A stretch of 64,000 bases of DNA, taken from positions 42,904-106,903 of the forward strand of contig CALJPQ010000021.1 in NCBI GenBank assembly GCA_937980645.1. Reading direction: 5' to 3'. Numbering within the stretch: position 1 is the first letter of the stretch; the number at the start of each line of letters is the position of its first letter. This document shows positions 24,281 through 34,305 of the stretch, one piece after another. The translations under genes were made by a program, and so were the position numbers. This DNA comes from an uncultured Saprospiraceae bacterium. GTDB taxonomy: Bacteria; Bacteroidota; Bacteroidia; Chitinophagales; Saprospiraceae. The notes below the pieces were generated by a model. The model was not told the DNA's origin, did no database searches, and saw nothing but the letters and a program-made list of their open reading frames with translations.

Positions 24281-24943
24281 TCACTTGCTAAACCATCCCC
24301 CTTGAAACACCCCTTTCTTCTCCATGCCCACCCGCTGGGCCAGAAATTCAAACGACCCGGCGATCGCCCCCGTTTTGGCGTTGAATTTTTCGAGGGTGGC
24401 GATGCCGTCGAAGGCCTCGAAAGTCTCCCACTCGTTGGCGCTGCGAAAAACCTGCACGGCAGCGCTCAGGCGCAGCGGGGCGTAAGTATCTAAGTCGTCC
24501 GTAATGGTAATGACGGGTAGGGCGGCCAAGTGGCGTTTCGTCAGGCCGGCCATGACTAAGTAGATGCGGTGGTCGCGGCCCGTGGAGTCTGTCCACGTCA
24601 GGTTAATGTGTAGCGACAGTGGGTCATCGTCCGGGGTTTCATCAATCAGCTGCACGCCCGAGGTCCAGAACGGCTCCTGGGCCATGTAGGCCTGTTTGCC
24701 CAGAATATTGTCGTAGTAGCGCCACCACAACAGATTGACGGACACCGGTTTTTGAGTGTTCATGGGCAGAGCGTGCTGGCCGTAGGTAAGCGAGACGCCG
24801 TCCACACGCATGCGGCAGGTGGAGCAGGCCAGGTTGAACGTATCATTGATGCCCTCTGGGACAAGCGTTTGGGACAAGGCAGGGGCTACAGCAGCAGTGA
24901 TTAGCAAAAGTAAAAACAGCGGCATGCGGATCAGGGCTGGCAT
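24281..24943 (-). CDS. Hypothetical secreted protein
   Basis: A 220-residue protein with an N-terminal signal peptide (RMPLFLLLLITAAVAPALSQ) and then a domain starting with NLACSTCRMRVDGVSL. The body alternates beta-forming stretches (VSVNLLWWRYYDNIL, LSLHINLTWTDSTGRDHRIYL) and has no motif I know. The CSTC pair might form a disulphide or bind metal. The start at 24943 keeps the signal peptide short; an in-frame ATG at 24925 is also possible. The gene follows the terminator of the PDZ protein gene, so it probably has its own promoter. It is convergent with the CRISPR operon. Confidence 0.65.
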   Translation of the reverse strand: MPALIRMPLFLLLLITAAVAPALSQTLVPEGINDTFNLACSTCRMRVDGVSLTYGQHALPMNTQKPVSVNLLWWRYYDNILGKQAYMAQEPFWTSGVQLIDETPDDDPLSLHINLTWTDSTGRDHRIYLVMAGLTKRHLAALPVITITDDLDTYAPLRLSAAVQVFRSANEWETFEAFDGIATLEKFNAKTGAIAGSFEFLAQRVGMEKKGVFQGGWFSK

Positions 24944-25058
24944 GTGTCGTGTTGGGTGTAGTGTAACCCTATTGGCAGGAAGGATTACAAAGCAGTGGCT
25001 GAAAACTTTGCGCACAAAAATGCGGCAGCCGTCTCCGAATGGCGCTATTAATAGCCGT

Positions 25059-25102
25059 AAAAAATTGCCCTGCCGCTCCGTTATGGGTGCAGGCAGGGCA
25101 AT
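25059..25102 (-). terminator. Rho-independent terminator of the PDZ protein gene
   Basis: On the minus strand, an 11-bp perfect stem (ATTGCCCTGCC/GGCAGGGCAAT, at 25064-25074 and 25092-25102) followed by a run of six T (25059-25064). It is 22 bases after the stop of the PDZ protein gene. Confidence 0.88.
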
Positions 25103-25123
25103 AAGAGGGCCAACCCGAATGGC

Positions 25124-26566
25124 CTATTGCAGCACGATACGCTCGGTGAAGAGCTTATCACCCTGCTGCACAACGAGCAGGAGCGTACCTTTGGCGAATT
25201 CCTTCAGGTCAAATTGCTGATGGTACTGGCCGCTGAAAGCGTTTAGTTCTTCGCGGAAGAGCTGGCGTCCTGAAAGATCGAGTAACAGCACCGTAGTGGG
25301 CTGAGGCGCAGCCCGAAACTCAACCGTCAACAGGCCAGTGGTTGGGTTGGGGTAGGCCCGAAAGCCCTCCACGACGAGCAGATGACCGGCTACAGCCTCG
25401 GGCAACGGGCTGATTTGCGGAATGTCGCCGTCCGTTGGGTTGCGCAGGGTAATAGGCGGGCGTTTTTCGCCCGGATGCGCAGGCGACGCCACTGTGGAGC
25501 GGTCGCGGCAGGCCCGAAGCGAGACCTCCACCTGCTGAGGCTTTCCATCGCGCAGGTAATAGACCGTTACGCGGTCGTTAGGCTTGTAGCCGGCAATGAC
25601 ATCCCACAGTTCATCGTGGTTCTTGACCGTTTTTGTGTTGATGGCCGTAATGACATCGCCTTCTTTCATGCCCGCCTCACGCGCCGCCGAGCTCTCGGTG
25701 AAAGCGGTGATGTTGGTACCGCGCACCGTATTAAGCGCGCCAACCTCCAGATAACTGCCAGTATAAACACCCAGGCAGGCCTCCTTTTCGCGGAAGCGGT
25801 TCACCTCTACCTCTACACGCGGGCTGCGGCGTTCTGCTGGAGCATCCACAATTTTGCTGCCTGCAGATACGACGACGATGTAATCCTTCTTGCCGCGCTG
25901 GTAGCGGACGGGTATTCGCTGGCCGGGTCGTGTTTTCTTCATGAAGCGCTCCAGCTCTTCCCAGTTGTGCAGCGGCTGGTCGTCTATGCCCAGCAGGATG
26001 TCGCCGTTTTGCAAGCCGGCGCGTTCAGCAGCCGTTCCGGGCAACACGTCAATGGCCACGCCCTGCGTCTTGGGGTCATCGCCGGGGCGCGGGCTGACGC
26101 CTAAGTAGCCCTGCGTGCGCTGACGCGGGCGGCCCTCCAGATCGCGCAAAACTCGACCCACTTCGCCCGTTTCGGGGTCAAAGAGGCGCTCTAATTCCCG
26201 CCCGACGTCCTCCATCTCGCGCCCCACTTCCTCTCCAATGGCTTTCCAATCTATCTCCTCTAAGCGGCGAATGGCCTCCTCCAGCTTTTCACGCGCTTCG
26301 GGCAAGGGCGACTCCACCACCCGCACCTCTATGCGAACGCTGTCGGCGCCCTGCGAACGGCGGTAAGCTTCCACATCGAACTTTTCAGCGCCCGGGCCTT
26401 TCTTCACAATGGTCTCTATGGTCTCCGTACCGTCGGGTTCGATCACGCGCTTCGTGATGATGATCTGCTTTTCCTTATCGCCTTCCGGCGCCTTGTTCTG
26501 TTGAGCCAAAAGTGGGGCGGCAGCCAGTGCAAGCGTAGCAACCGCCAGCGTAATCCATGTCTTCAT
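25124..26566 (-). CDS. Secreted double-PDZ protein with T9SS sorting domain
   Basis: A 480-residue protein exported by Sec and then probably by the T9SS. A signal peptide (1-21, LAAAPLLAQ) is followed by a charged helical region at about 30-145 and two PDZ domains at about 154-237 (YLGVSPRPGDD, AGLQNGDILLGID) and 262-350 (GMKEGDVITAINTK). The last 80 residues form a type A sorting domain: FRAYPNPTTGLLTVEF, LLDLSGRQLFREEL, and the KG-TLLLVVQQGDKLF ending. HtrA-like proteins have PDZ pairs after a protease domain, but no His/Asp/Ser protease domain is present here, so it is a binding or scaffold protein. It is followed by a strong terminator. Confidence 0.85.
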   Translation of the reverse strand: MKTWITLAVATLALAAAPLLAQQNKAPEGDKEKQIIITKRVIEPDGTETIETIVKKGPGAEKFDVEAYRRSQGADSVRIEVRVVESPLPEAREKLEEAIRRLEEIDWKAIGEEVGREMEDVGRELERLFDPETGEVGRVLRDLEGRPRQRTQGYLGVSPRPGDDPKTQGVAIDVLPGTAAERAGLQNGDILLGIDDQPLHNWEELERFMKKTRPGQRIPVRYQRGKKDYIVVVSAGSKIVDAPAERRSPRVEVEVNRFREKEACLGVYTGSYLEVGALNTVRGTNITAFTESSAAREAGMKEGDVITAINTKTVKNHDELWDVIAGYKPNDRVTVYYLRDGKPQQVEVSLRACRDRSTVASPAHPGEKRPPITLRNPTDGDIPQISPLPEAVAGHLLVVEGFRAYPNPTTGLLTVEFRAAPQPTTVLLLDLSGRQLFREELNAFSGQYHQQFDLKEFAKGTLLLVVQQGDKLFTERIVLQ

Positions 26567-26734
26567 AGAAAAGTCTGTTTTTGAAAAAATGCGGTGAAGA
26601 AGCCACTGCCCAAAGACAACGCAAAAGGGCGTGGGTTGCTCGCCATGAGGGCTAAATGCGGCGGCTCTTCCTCAGCCTTTAGCCACACCGATGCTCCAGC
26701 CTCGGCGGAACCTATTCGCAGGATTTCCATCTGG

Positions 26735-26754
26735 CGGCCAAACAAGTTTGGCCG
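26735..26754 (-). terminator. Hairpin directly after the VWA protein gene
   Basis: A perfect 9-bp inverted repeat (CGGCCAAAC/GTTTGGCCG) with a 2-base spacer directly after the stop codon of the VWA gene on the minus strand. No T run follows, so it may be a weak terminator or an mRNA 3' stabiliser. Confidence 0.4.
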
Positions 26755-28776
26755 TTACAGGATGACGAGCACTTTGCCGCTTTGGATTTCGCTGCCGCGC
26801 CAGATGCGCAGCGTATAAGCGCCAGGGGGCAGGTCCTTGACGGCGATCGGGTGTATCCCTGCGGGCAGCGCGCCTAAGTCGCGGGCAGCCTGGCCTTCGG
26901 CATTATAGAGGGTTACCTTAGTGGCGTCGAAAGGCAGTTCCAGAGTGAGGTGCTCTCTGGCGGGATTGGGGTAGTAAAGCGCAGGCTGTGCGGCCTGTAC
27001 GGGGCTTTGCGGGTCGGGCTGTGTTTGGAAGGCTACAGGTGTTTTGCCGTCGTCGCAGTTGGGTGTGCTGACGTACTCGCCGATGATGCGCACGAGCAAG
27101 TCGTTGAGCAGTTCTACTTTATAGACGTCGGCAGTAGGTGCCAGATGCTTGCCACCGATGCCGGAGTGGTCAGTCAGGAACAGGTAAGAGCCGTTGGTGG
27201 CCAATCCGAAGAATTTCATCAGGAACTCCGTGTCCTTCTGGATGCCGCTGCAGGCGATGGGCACGATGCGGATGCCGCGGCGGGCCGCTTCGCGGATGCT
27301 GCGCTGGAGGTTTTGAATGACTTCAGGCCGCTGGTGTGGGCTGGCGTCGAGCACTAAGAAACAGATGCGGGCCACGGCGTCGCGACTCCAGGGCTGGCGC
27401 AGCGTTTCTTCGAGGGCGCTGTGCACGGCTTCGGGGTAATCGCCGCCGCCGTCGGCGTATTGGCGGCGGATGTAGTCCACTGTTTTGGAAATATCGCGAT
27501 TGAGGGCACTGCTTTTGACCAAGTACTCATCGCCTTCGTCGCGGTAGAAGACGCTGCCCATGCGCAGGTCGAGGTCGGGGAAGCGCGCTTGCACACGCCC
27601 GATGACGTCGAGCAGTTCGGTTTTCAAGTAGTCAATCTCGTCGCCCATGCTGCCGGTAGCATCCACCGTCCAGACGATGTCCACCGTGCGGGAGTAGCGG
27701 CATTCGCGTTTGATTTTGTGCAGGTTAATGCCGTCTTCGAAGGGTTTGGGCGTGCCCAAGGTGTGTGTTTTGCCGTCCACGTCGGCTACCACTTTGAGTG
27801 GGCCTTCGGCGGGTTTGTCTGTGTAGAGGCCTTCCCATAGTTCGGCCTGTCCGGTGTTGGATGTGCGAGCTTCCCACAGCATAGCGCCGTTTCGGTCGAG
27901 CAAACGCACGGGCACATCGCTGAGCGGCATGCCGGCCTCGTTTTGCAACAGTACCGAATAGCGGCGTTTGGGATAGAACTGGTAGGTTTTCTGGTGTTGG
28001 TCCATTTCGCCGTCGCGCAAGAGGTCGGTCCAGTGGTTGTTCCAGTTGTGCAAGTCGTTCCATTCGCCGGCAGTGAGTTGGCCGGCACGGTCGGCCCCTG
28101 GCATTGGGCGTCGCGAGCGCGTCGGGCGGTCTGCCCCTGCCGGAGCGGCGGGCATAGGCGCACTTGCAGGTGCGGGAGATACCGAAAGCGCAGCCGGCGC
28201 TGGCTCGCTGGCCTCGTCGGTATCTGTTGCAGTGGCCGTTTCCTCAACAGATTTCATCAGCATGCGCGCATCAGCAGGTCGGGTTCTCGCTCTCATAGAG
28301 AGCGCCTCATCTCCCCGGCGGGGCTTGGCGGAAGGGGCTCGTTCTTTGTGGGCAGGACGCAGCACGGGGCCGTCGCCCGCTGCCTCAACCTCGTCGCGGA
28401 ACAGCGCCGGCCGGTAGCGCACCGTTACGGACTCCGCCAGGCCGGGCACTACGGGTTCGAGCGCTACCGTGCGCAGGTCGGTTTTCCGGTCTTTGCTGAC
28501 GGTTACATGCGTCAGGCGAAGATGGGCAAAGCCTTCGTGTTCCAGTTCTATCGTGTACGTACCCGGCAAAACCGAAGCGCAGAACTTACCCTCGGCATCG
28601 GTCTGCAGGGCGGCCATGCGCACCGTGTCTTGCCAGATTTGCACGGACACCCCGGCAAGCGGTTGACCGGTCAGGTCGGTAATGCGGGCGCAGATTTGGG
28701 CGTCGTCATTGGGGCCAAAATGCCAGCTTCCACCGAGGAGCAGCAAGAAGAGCAGGACTAAGGAAGCGTTTTTCAT
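26755..28776 (-). CDS. Secreted VWA-domain protein with CRD and T9SS sorting domain
   Basis: A 673-residue protein. The signal peptide (MKNASLVLLFLLLLGGSWHF) is followed by a carboxypeptidase-regulatory-like domain at about 25-110 (ARITDLTGQPLAGVSVQIW, DAEGKFCASVLPGTY), then a Pro/Ala/Arg-rich low-complexity linker at about 110-230. A von Willebrand A domain runs from about 362 to 560 with the MIDAS motif DATGSMG, so it can bind a metal-dependent ligand. The last 75 residues form a T9SS type A sorting domain (LYYPNPAREHLTLEL, GAYTLRIWRG). It may act as a surface adhesin or matrix protein. The ATG at 28776 was chosen for the signal peptide; the frame is open to 28890. Confidence 0.85.
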   Translation of the reverse strand: MKNASLVLLFLLLLGGSWHFGPNDDAQICARITDLTGQPLAGVSVQIWQDTVRMAALQTDAEGKFCASVLPGTYTIELEHEGFAHLRLTHVTVSKDRKTDLRTVALEPVVPGLAESVTVRYRPALFRDEVEAAGDGPVLRPAHKERAPSAKPRRGDEALSMRARTRPADARMLMKSVEETATATDTDEASEPAPAALSVSPAPASAPMPAAPAGADRPTRSRRPMPGADRAGQLTAGEWNDLHNWNNHWTDLLRDGEMDQHQKTYQFYPKRRYSVLLQNEAGMPLSDVPVRLLDRNGAMLWEARTSNTGQAELWEGLYTDKPAEGPLKVVADVDGKTHTLGTPKPFEDGINLHKIKRECRYSRTVDIVWTVDATGSMGDEIDYLKTELLDVIGRVQARFPDLDLRMGSVFYRDEGDEYLVKSSALNRDISKTVDYIRRQYADGGGDYPEAVHSALEETLRQPWSRDAVARICFLVLDASPHQRPEVIQNLQRSIREAARRGIRIVPIACSGIQKDTEFLMKFFGLATNGSYLFLTDHSGIGGKHLAPTADVYKVELLNDLLVRIIGEYVSTPNCDDGKTPVAFQTQPDPQSPVQAAQPALYYPNPAREHLTLELPFDATKVTLYNAEGQAARDLGALPAGIHPIAVKDLPPGAYTLRIWRGSEIQSGKVLVIL

Positions 28777-28847
28777 AAAACCAGTTTGCGTTTGCGGTGA
28801 GAAGGAATGCCCTTCAGATGTGGCTGTGGGCAAAATTGCACAAGACT

Positions 28848-29813
28848 TTAACGCAGTAGCCGCTTGCCGATGCGCCAGAGGAGCGACCATTCTTTCTGTA
28901 TGCGGAAATACGGCTGTGGCTGGCCGCCTAACTGGCGACGTACGCGCTCGATGGCTGGGATCATGCTGCCCAAAAAGTCAAAAGTCGGCACGCGTAGTTC
29001 CTCTAAGGCAAAGCACATGGCTTCCCACGCCAGCAGGATGCCTGCCCCCGAAGAGCGCAGCGTCGGGTCTTCGCCAGCCAGCAGGTAGTAGGCCGAGTGC
29101 TTGTCCCAGATGACGTAAGCTGCGGCGTGCGGAGCACCCGTGTTACGGTCTATAGCCCAGAAGATTTCACGACGTTTCTGCATGGCCAACGTCTGGTCCA
29201 GGTGTTCCAACAGGGTGAACGAAAAGGGTACTCTCAGCCCCTGGCGCTCAAAGGAGCAGTTATGCACCTCGTAAAACTGCCGCAAGTCACCGCCGCGGCA
29301 TATCTCCACCCGTGCGGCGGCCTTAGGCAGCTTGTTGTTGCGGTAGTCAGGCGCCAGATTGGCCCGAAGCGAAGCCAGATCGGTGAGTGCTATAGTGTAC
29401 GAATAGCGCGTCGTCTGCCGAAAGCCCGCCCAGTAAAACGGCAACCAGTTGGCTACGGTGTAGTGGAAGTCCTGTTCAAAAGCCGCCAAAGGAGGCAAAT
29501 CGGAAACCAATTCGCGCAGTAGCGGTATTTCTCGCCGCACCACGCGGTATTCGGGCAGCAAATACGGCCCTAGGAAGCGGCACAACGGCGGCATGGCGAC
29601 GTAGCGCCAGTGGAATTTTCTTTTGATAAAAAACGGTAAAGCGCCTACTATCTCATTACCATGGTAGGCCAGCACTGCCGACCAATTTTCCGGGCCGCAG
29701 ACGGCATCTAAATAATAAGGCTCCCCAAAAATAGGCAAATCAGGCGCCTTAGCAGCGAAGTGGCGGTATTGTTCCTGAGTTTCCGCAGGCTCATAGCGCT
29801 TCTGCTCAGCCAT
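28848..29813 (-). CDS. GNAT/FemAB-like acyltransferase
   Basis: A 321-residue protein with a double GNAT fold typical of FemAB-like and 'peptidoglycan bridge' acyltransferases in Bacteroidota. I see GNEIVGALPFFIKRKFHW in the first half and the acetyl-CoA region GAPHAAAYVIWDKHSAYYLLAGED followed by SSGAGILLAWEAMCFA in the second. It might modify peptidoglycan or a surface lipid or peptide; the substrate is unknown. Its ATG overlaps the stop of the upstream Omp85-like gene (TAATG at 29811-29815), so the two are translationally coupled. A far longer frame exists upstream, but the conserved part begins at this ATG. Confidence 0.82.
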   Translation of the reverse strand: MAEQKRYEPAETQEQYRHFAAKAPDLPIFGEPYYLDAVCGPENWSAVLAYHGNEIVGALPFFIKRKFHWRYVAMPPLCRFLGPYLLPEYRVVRREIPLLRELVSDLPPLAAFEQDFHYTVANWLPFYWAGFRQTTRYSYTIALTDLASLRANLAPDYRNNKLPKAAARVEICRGGDLRQFYEVHNCSFERQGLRVPFSFTLLEHLDQTLAMQKRREIFWAIDRNTGAPHAAAYVIWDKHSAYYLLAGEDPTLRSSGAGILLAWEAMCFALEELRVPTFDFLGSMIPAIERVRRQLGGQPQPYFRIQKEWSLLWRIGKRLLR

Positions 29814-31258
29814 TAAAATCCAGAATTGTAGTTTATATAGAAACCTCCGCCTCCCGTGTTGCGCCAGCTCCATTCGAAGCGGATGACGGAGTTGTAGAAC
29901 AGGATCAGGTGCATACCGAAGCCATAGCCGCGCAGCAAGCGGTTGTTGAATGGATTGTTTGCGGCAAAGAATGGGTCGTTGGCATAGCCTGCGTCGTGGT
30001 GTAGGGCGAAGAAGGTGCGTATGGGTAGGTGTTTGGCGAGTGGTACCCACTTTCCGACGTACAGGTATTCGTCTAAGAGCCGAAAGCGCAGGGTGGTGCG
30101 TTGCATGCCAAAGTCTAAGCCATCTACGACGAAGAATTCGTAGCCGCGTAGCACGTCATTTCCATAGCCCAACGCCTGGTTGTTGTAGAACGGCGGCTGG
30201 CGGCGCGGCGCACTGATGCGGACTTTGGCCATCAGTTCGACGCTCCAACGACGGTTCCAGGAATGATAGTAACGCACTTCGGCCGACAGGCGCAGCAGGT
30301 GCAGATCGTCGGAAGGCAGTAAGCCGTTTTGGCGCAGCTCGAGGGCAGTCAACCAACCCTTGAGCGGGTAAGGGCGGGCGTCGCGCGCGTCGGTAACCAC
30401 GCGATAGATGGCACTGAAGTGGCGTTGTTGGGTGCGTCCTTGGCCGAAGAAGGAGGGGTTGAGTTCGTGAGCTACCGTATCGCCCACGCGGTTGTGGTGG
30501 TACTCCACGACGAAAAAATGCGTCGTTAGCAGCTTAGGGCGCCAGTTAAGGGCCAGTTGAGCGTACAGCCTTTGGCGCAGCCATAGGTCAGGGTCACTGA
30601 CGAATTGCTGGCGGTTATCGGCCGTTAGATACTGTACCTCGTGGTTTCGGCTGAAGCCCACAGCGGCGCGGAAGCCCAGCGTTTGGCGACGGTTGAACCA
30701 AGGGCGTTCATACGAAGCCTCATAGCGGTTGGTATAGCCGAAATTCAGGTTGACTCTCAGAATGTCGGCACGGCCGCTCAGGTTGAGATGAGAGGAACTG
30801 ACGCCGTAGTTGACGCGCTTGAGCGAGCGGTTGAAGTCCGTCCACCAGACGTTGAAATTGCGGTCGGCCAGCTCAAAGACGGGAATGGGATAGAGATACC
30901 ACATCTCTTTGAGCCACAGGCGTACGGCTAAGCGATCGCCGGGCTCGAGTGCCTCTATCTGGATGGTCGAATGCGCAAACAGGTTAGTGTTCATCACGCG
31001 CAGGCGGTTGCGCTCCAGCGTTTCGGCAAGTGTGGCCAGCTCCAGCGTATCGCCGGCCTGAAATTCCAGCTCACGCAGGATGAGCTCCGAACGCGTGCGT
31101 CGGTTACCCTCCAGAATGATGGTGTCAATGCGTACCCAGGGCCGCCCACTAAAAGCCGCAGTGCTCTGCGCCGCAGCGCAAATTGCCATTAGGGCCTGCC
31201 AGAAGAGCAGAATAGCCCAAACGGTCTTTCTTATCTTTTGATAAAAAGTCGTTCCCAC
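29813..31258 (-). CDS. Omp85/BamA-like outer-membrane protein with one POTRA domain
   Basis: A 481-residue protein with a signal peptide (about 1-31), one POTRA-like domain (RIDTIILEGNRRTRSELILRE and then LERNRLRVMNTNLF, about 40-115), and an Omp85-type barrel from about 150 (LRVNLNFGYTNRYEASYERP) to the C-terminal strand. A barrel motif resembling the family RGY hallmark is present as LRGYEFFVVDG and again LRGYGFG near the end. The protein is much shorter than BamA (about 800 residues, five POTRAs), closer to patatin-type or ShlB/TamA-like Bacteroidota paralogues. Its stop overlaps the acyltransferase start, so a shared envelope role is likely. No promoter is evident in the 539-base gap upstream. 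Confidence 0.82.
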   Translation of the reverse strand: MGTTFYQKIRKTVWAILLFWQALMAICAAAQSTAAFSGRPWVRIDTIILEGNRRTRSELILRELEFQAGDTLELATLAETLERNRLRVMNTNLFAHSTIQIEALEPGDRLAVRLWLKEMWYLYPIPVFELADRNFNVWWTDFNRSLKRVNYGVSSSHLNLSGRADILRVNLNFGYTNRYEASYERPWFNRRQTLGFRAAVGFSRNHEVQYLTADNRQQFVSDPDLWLRQRLYAQLALNWRPKLLTTHFFVVEYHHNRVGDTVAHELNPSFFGQGRTQQRHFSAIYRVVTDARDARPYPLKGWLTALELRQNGLLPSDDLHLLRLSAEVRYYHSWNRRWSVELMAKVRISAPRRQPPFYNNQALGYGNDVLRGYEFFVVDGLDFGMQRTTLRFRLLDEYLYVGKWVPLAKHLPIRTFFALHHDAGYANDPFFAANNPFNNRLLRGYGFGMHLILFYNSVIRFEWSWRNTGGGGFYINYNSGF

Positions 31259-31797
31259 AATCGCACGCTGTTTTTTCGCATAAACCCTCGCTCAAGGGCG
31301 AAAGATGTGGTTTTTCGGTTGGCTTCTATAGCGATACTCCTCTGCTTTTTGTAGCCGCTGGGGTGAAAGGTAGCGCGTAAAGGCACGTTCATGTCTATAC
31401 GAAAAAGACACCAAGATGGAGCTCGATGACCCACTCTGTCCGATATTTAATCGAAAGTTATGGAAAATCTTGCCAAACATCCCAAGCGCTATTTTGCACT
31501 GAAACGGCGGTGTTGCTCTGGCCCAACAGAATGTAGGATTGGACGGTAGAGGTTCCTGGTCTCGATGCTCCAACGTTACCTTGCTGCCTGCCGTTCAACA
31601 GCAGAGCAAGATTGAGGTGGGATAATTCCTGATTGTTGTAGGGCCGGTATCAGGCACCTGACTACATCCAATGCCATGCAGTTGCAGGCCTGCCCGCTTT
31701 GTCAGGCCCTTTCCCTTTAGGTCTCTCATCTGGGGCAACTTGCCGTCGCCTAAGTCGGATGTATCTGATTTTTAGGATGAAGCAGCGTATGCTTGCC
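31259..31797. other. 539-base region without a recognisable gene
   Basis: No gene here is convincing on either strand. On the minus strand one frame is open for about 64 codons without a start, closing at 31458-31460; it reads protein-like (LALLLNGRQQ, TSTVQSYILLGQSN) and might be a gene remnant. A 6-bp stem with a 10-base loop, followed by a pyrimidine run, lies at 31687-31708. No repeat, RNA gene or riboswitch is recognised. Confidence 0.6.
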
Positions 31798-34095
31798 TCA
31801 TATTTTCCAATCCAACCGCACCGTATAACTACGCGGCCCTTCGAGTAGCGCTGGGCGGTAAGAATATATTTGGTTGAGCACGTTGTTGCACAGCAAGCTT
31901 ACCTTCAGGTGCTCACCAATCTTGCGCGAGGCGCGCAGGTCGAAGATGGTGAAACCCTTGTTGTAGCGGTCGCGGAACGACTTGACGCCCGGAATCCCCA
32001 GTTCGAACACTAAGTCCACGGCTTCCATATGGCTGTTGTATTGCACCGAAGCCCCCATGGCGTATGGGCCTACGGCATATTCGGCGTCCACCTTTACCAT
32101 GTCGCGGAAGCGGTACTTAAGCACGTTTCGGTTGACGGAGGTTTTGTATTTGGCCTGGTCAAACTCCTCGCCCGGCGCCAGGCGGTAGATGGGGTTGATG
32201 CGCGTCCAGCCACTGAGCAGATAAAAGATGCCCGGGCCGATTTTGCCCTGCCCCATCACGGAGATTTCCGCACCTGAGACGCGCGTATCGCCGACGTTTT
32301 TCGACTTGAATACGATGGCCGGGAAGATGCGGTCGAGGTCGAATTCCATCATGTCGTCGTATTCCATAATGAAGCCCGTAACATCTAAGAAGCCGTAGAA
32401 GCGCCCTAAGGCAAAGCCCTGTTTGAGGCCCACTTCGGCCGTCCAGCCCGTTTCGGACACCAGGTTTGGGTTGGGTGCCACGTTGCCGACGCCAAAAGAG
32501 GTGTTGATAAATTTCTCAGCGATAGTCGGGTAGCGATAGCCCTGGCCCCACGAGGCGCGTAAATAAGTGGCTTTAGCAGCCTGCAAGTTGGCCCCTAAGC
32601 GGAAGACCGGTCGCCCTTCGCTCGTGATACCGTTGGGAATGGTATCAAATTCCGTAGGGCTTATCTGAATCACTTCTGGGCTTTTAAGAATGTTCTCCTC
32701 ATAGCGCACCCCGCCCGAGAGGTTGAGGCGGTCGAAGGCCTTCCAGTCCAGTTGCAGATAGCCGGCGTAGTTCTGCGTGTTGTAATCGCCCCGGTACAAG
32801 ATGGCTTCCACGGTGGTATGGATGGCGACCACGCCAGTGGTGAGCACCAACCCGACGCTTTCCATGTTTCGCTGGAACTGATATTCACCATAGAGCATAT
32901 CGCTTTTGTTGCTCTGGTCGTCGGTGTTGTCATTGAACACGTGGTAATAGCGGCCCAGAAAGCGGTGGCGGTTGCCGTAATTATCAAAGTACAGCACCGT
33001 GGGGTCAATGAAGTAGCGCTGGCGGCCGCGGTTGGCCGTGGTGGAGTTGGCACCCGGCAGATACGCTCCGGTGGTATCGTTGGCCCAGGTAAAGAAAGAG
33101 CCGCTGCGCCCAAAATTGAAGTTAGTGTTCAGGCTGATGGACAGTCGGTCGTTGACCCGAAAGCGTACGTTGGGCGTGAAGCGGATGTAACGCGAATAGG
33201 TGTCCTTGTTGTAGCTGTCGCGATAAGCGCCAAACGAGCCGAGCACTAAGTCCCAGCGTCCGGCCTTGCGCCGGTGCGCGAAGCTGTAGCCCGTCTCAAT
33301 AGGCAGCAGGATGCCCGAGGTATCGGTGCCCCACCATTTCATGCGGCGGTCGCGCGGATTGCCCCACACCTGGCTGAATACAGCTGCGTCGGTTTCGGGC
33401 ACGTCGGAAGCATAGCGCGTGCGGATGTTGATGATGCCGTTCATGGCCGAGCTGCCGTAGAGGGCCGATGCAGCGCCCTTGAGCACCTCTACCTGGCTGA
33501 TGTTTTCTATCGGAAAATCAGCCCAGTTCGGGTAGCCCGCATCGGCCTGCAGGGCCGGAATGTCGTCCACCAGAATGAGCACGCGCGTGCCCGCACCATA
33601 GGCAAAGCCCGCACCGCCGCGAATGCTGGCCTGACCGTCCACGATGGCTACCCCCGGAATTTTGACCAATGACTCGTCAATTTGGGTGGAGTTGACGTTC
33701 TCAATGAGGCGCGGCCTGAGAATATCCAGCGAAACCGTTACCTCCCCCAGCGGCTTCTCGAATTTGCCAGCGGTTACGGTAGTCTGCTGCAGCAAGTTGT
33801 CGGCATAGCTGAGCTGGAGGTTCACCTCCGTAACCTGTCCTTCCGAAATACGCACCAGCTGGCGCAAAGGCTCGTAGCCGGTGTAGATGAGCGACACCTC
33901 GTAAGTGCCCGCCGGCAAAGCCAGCTCGAACTTTCCATCGGCGTCGGTAATGGTGCCTGCTGCTCCTACCCGCACTGTTACTCCGGGCAGCGGCTCGTTG
34001 CGTTCGCGGTCGGTTACGGTACCGCGCAGAGTGATGTTTTGGGAAAACAGCGTGGCCGCCAGGAGGCTAAAAAAGAGGGTAAATGCTTGATGCAT
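31798..34095 (-). CDS. TonB-dependent receptor with N-terminal CRD
   Basis: A 765-residue outer-membrane receptor that takes up a ligand using TonB energy. A signal peptide (about 1-18) is followed by a carboxypeptidase-regulatory-like domain at about 22-105 ([21 protein letters not shown], then [17 protein letters not shown]). A plug domain lies at about 110-230, with [26 protein letters not shown] and [23 protein letters not shown]. The barrel runs to the C-terminus, which ends VRLDWKI. No SusD partner gene is adjacent, so it is not a SusCD pair; the fold suits a siderophore or vitamin receptor. The substrate is unknown. No riboswitch is visible upstream, and the E2-like gene is divergent. 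Confidence 0.92.
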   Translation of the reverse strand: MHQAFTLFFSLLAATLFSQNITLRGTVTDRERNEPLPGVTVRVGAAGTITDADGKFELALPAGTYEVSLIYTGYEPLRQLVRISEGQVTEVNLQLSYADNLLQQTTVTAGKFEKPLGEVTVSLDILRPRLIENVNSTQIDESLVKIPGVAIVDGQASIRGGAGFAYGAGTRVLILVDDIPALQADAGYPNWADFPIENISQVEVLKGAASALYGSSAMNGIINIRTRYASDVPETDAAVFSQVWGNPRDRRMKWWGTDTSGILLPIETGYSFAHRRKAGRWDLVLGSFGAYRDSYNKDTYSRYIRFTPNVRFRVNDRLSISLNTNFNFGRSGSFFTWANDTTGAYLPGANSTTANRGRQRYFIDPTVLYFDNYGNRHRFLGRYYHVFNDNTDDQSNKSDMLYGEYQFQRNMESVGLVLTTGVVAIHTTVEAILYRGDYNTQNYAGYLQLDWKAFDRLNLSGGVRYEENILKSPEVIQISPTEFDTIPNGITSEGRPVFRLGANLQAAKATYLRASWGQGYRYPTIAEKFINTSFGVGNVAPNPNLVSETGWTAEVGLKQGFALGRFYGFLDVTGFIMEYDDMMEFDLDRIFPAIVFKSKNVGDTRVSGAEISVMGQGKIGPGIFYLLSGWTRINPIYRLAPGEEFDQAKYKTSVNRNVLKYRFRDMVKVDAEYAVGPYAMGASVQYNSHMEAVDLVFELGIPGVKSFRDRYNKGFTIFDLRASRKIGEHLKVSLLCNNVLNQIYSYRPALLEGPRSYTVRLDWKI

Positions 34096-34305
34096 AGCCT
34101 TTTGAGCATGGGTTTAGTGAAAGAATAGCTGAAGGTGGATTACAACGGGATCGGGCGTAAAAGTACAGTTTTTTGCCGCCGCGCCAAGAGCGCCTATTTT
34201 GCTTACGCGAGGGGACGTGCTTGCAAAACAAGCACCGCAAAACGCCAGAAAAGCCGCACCTTCGCCCAGCTTTTTTTCAGAACACGCGGACAAACAACAA
34301 GGAAT

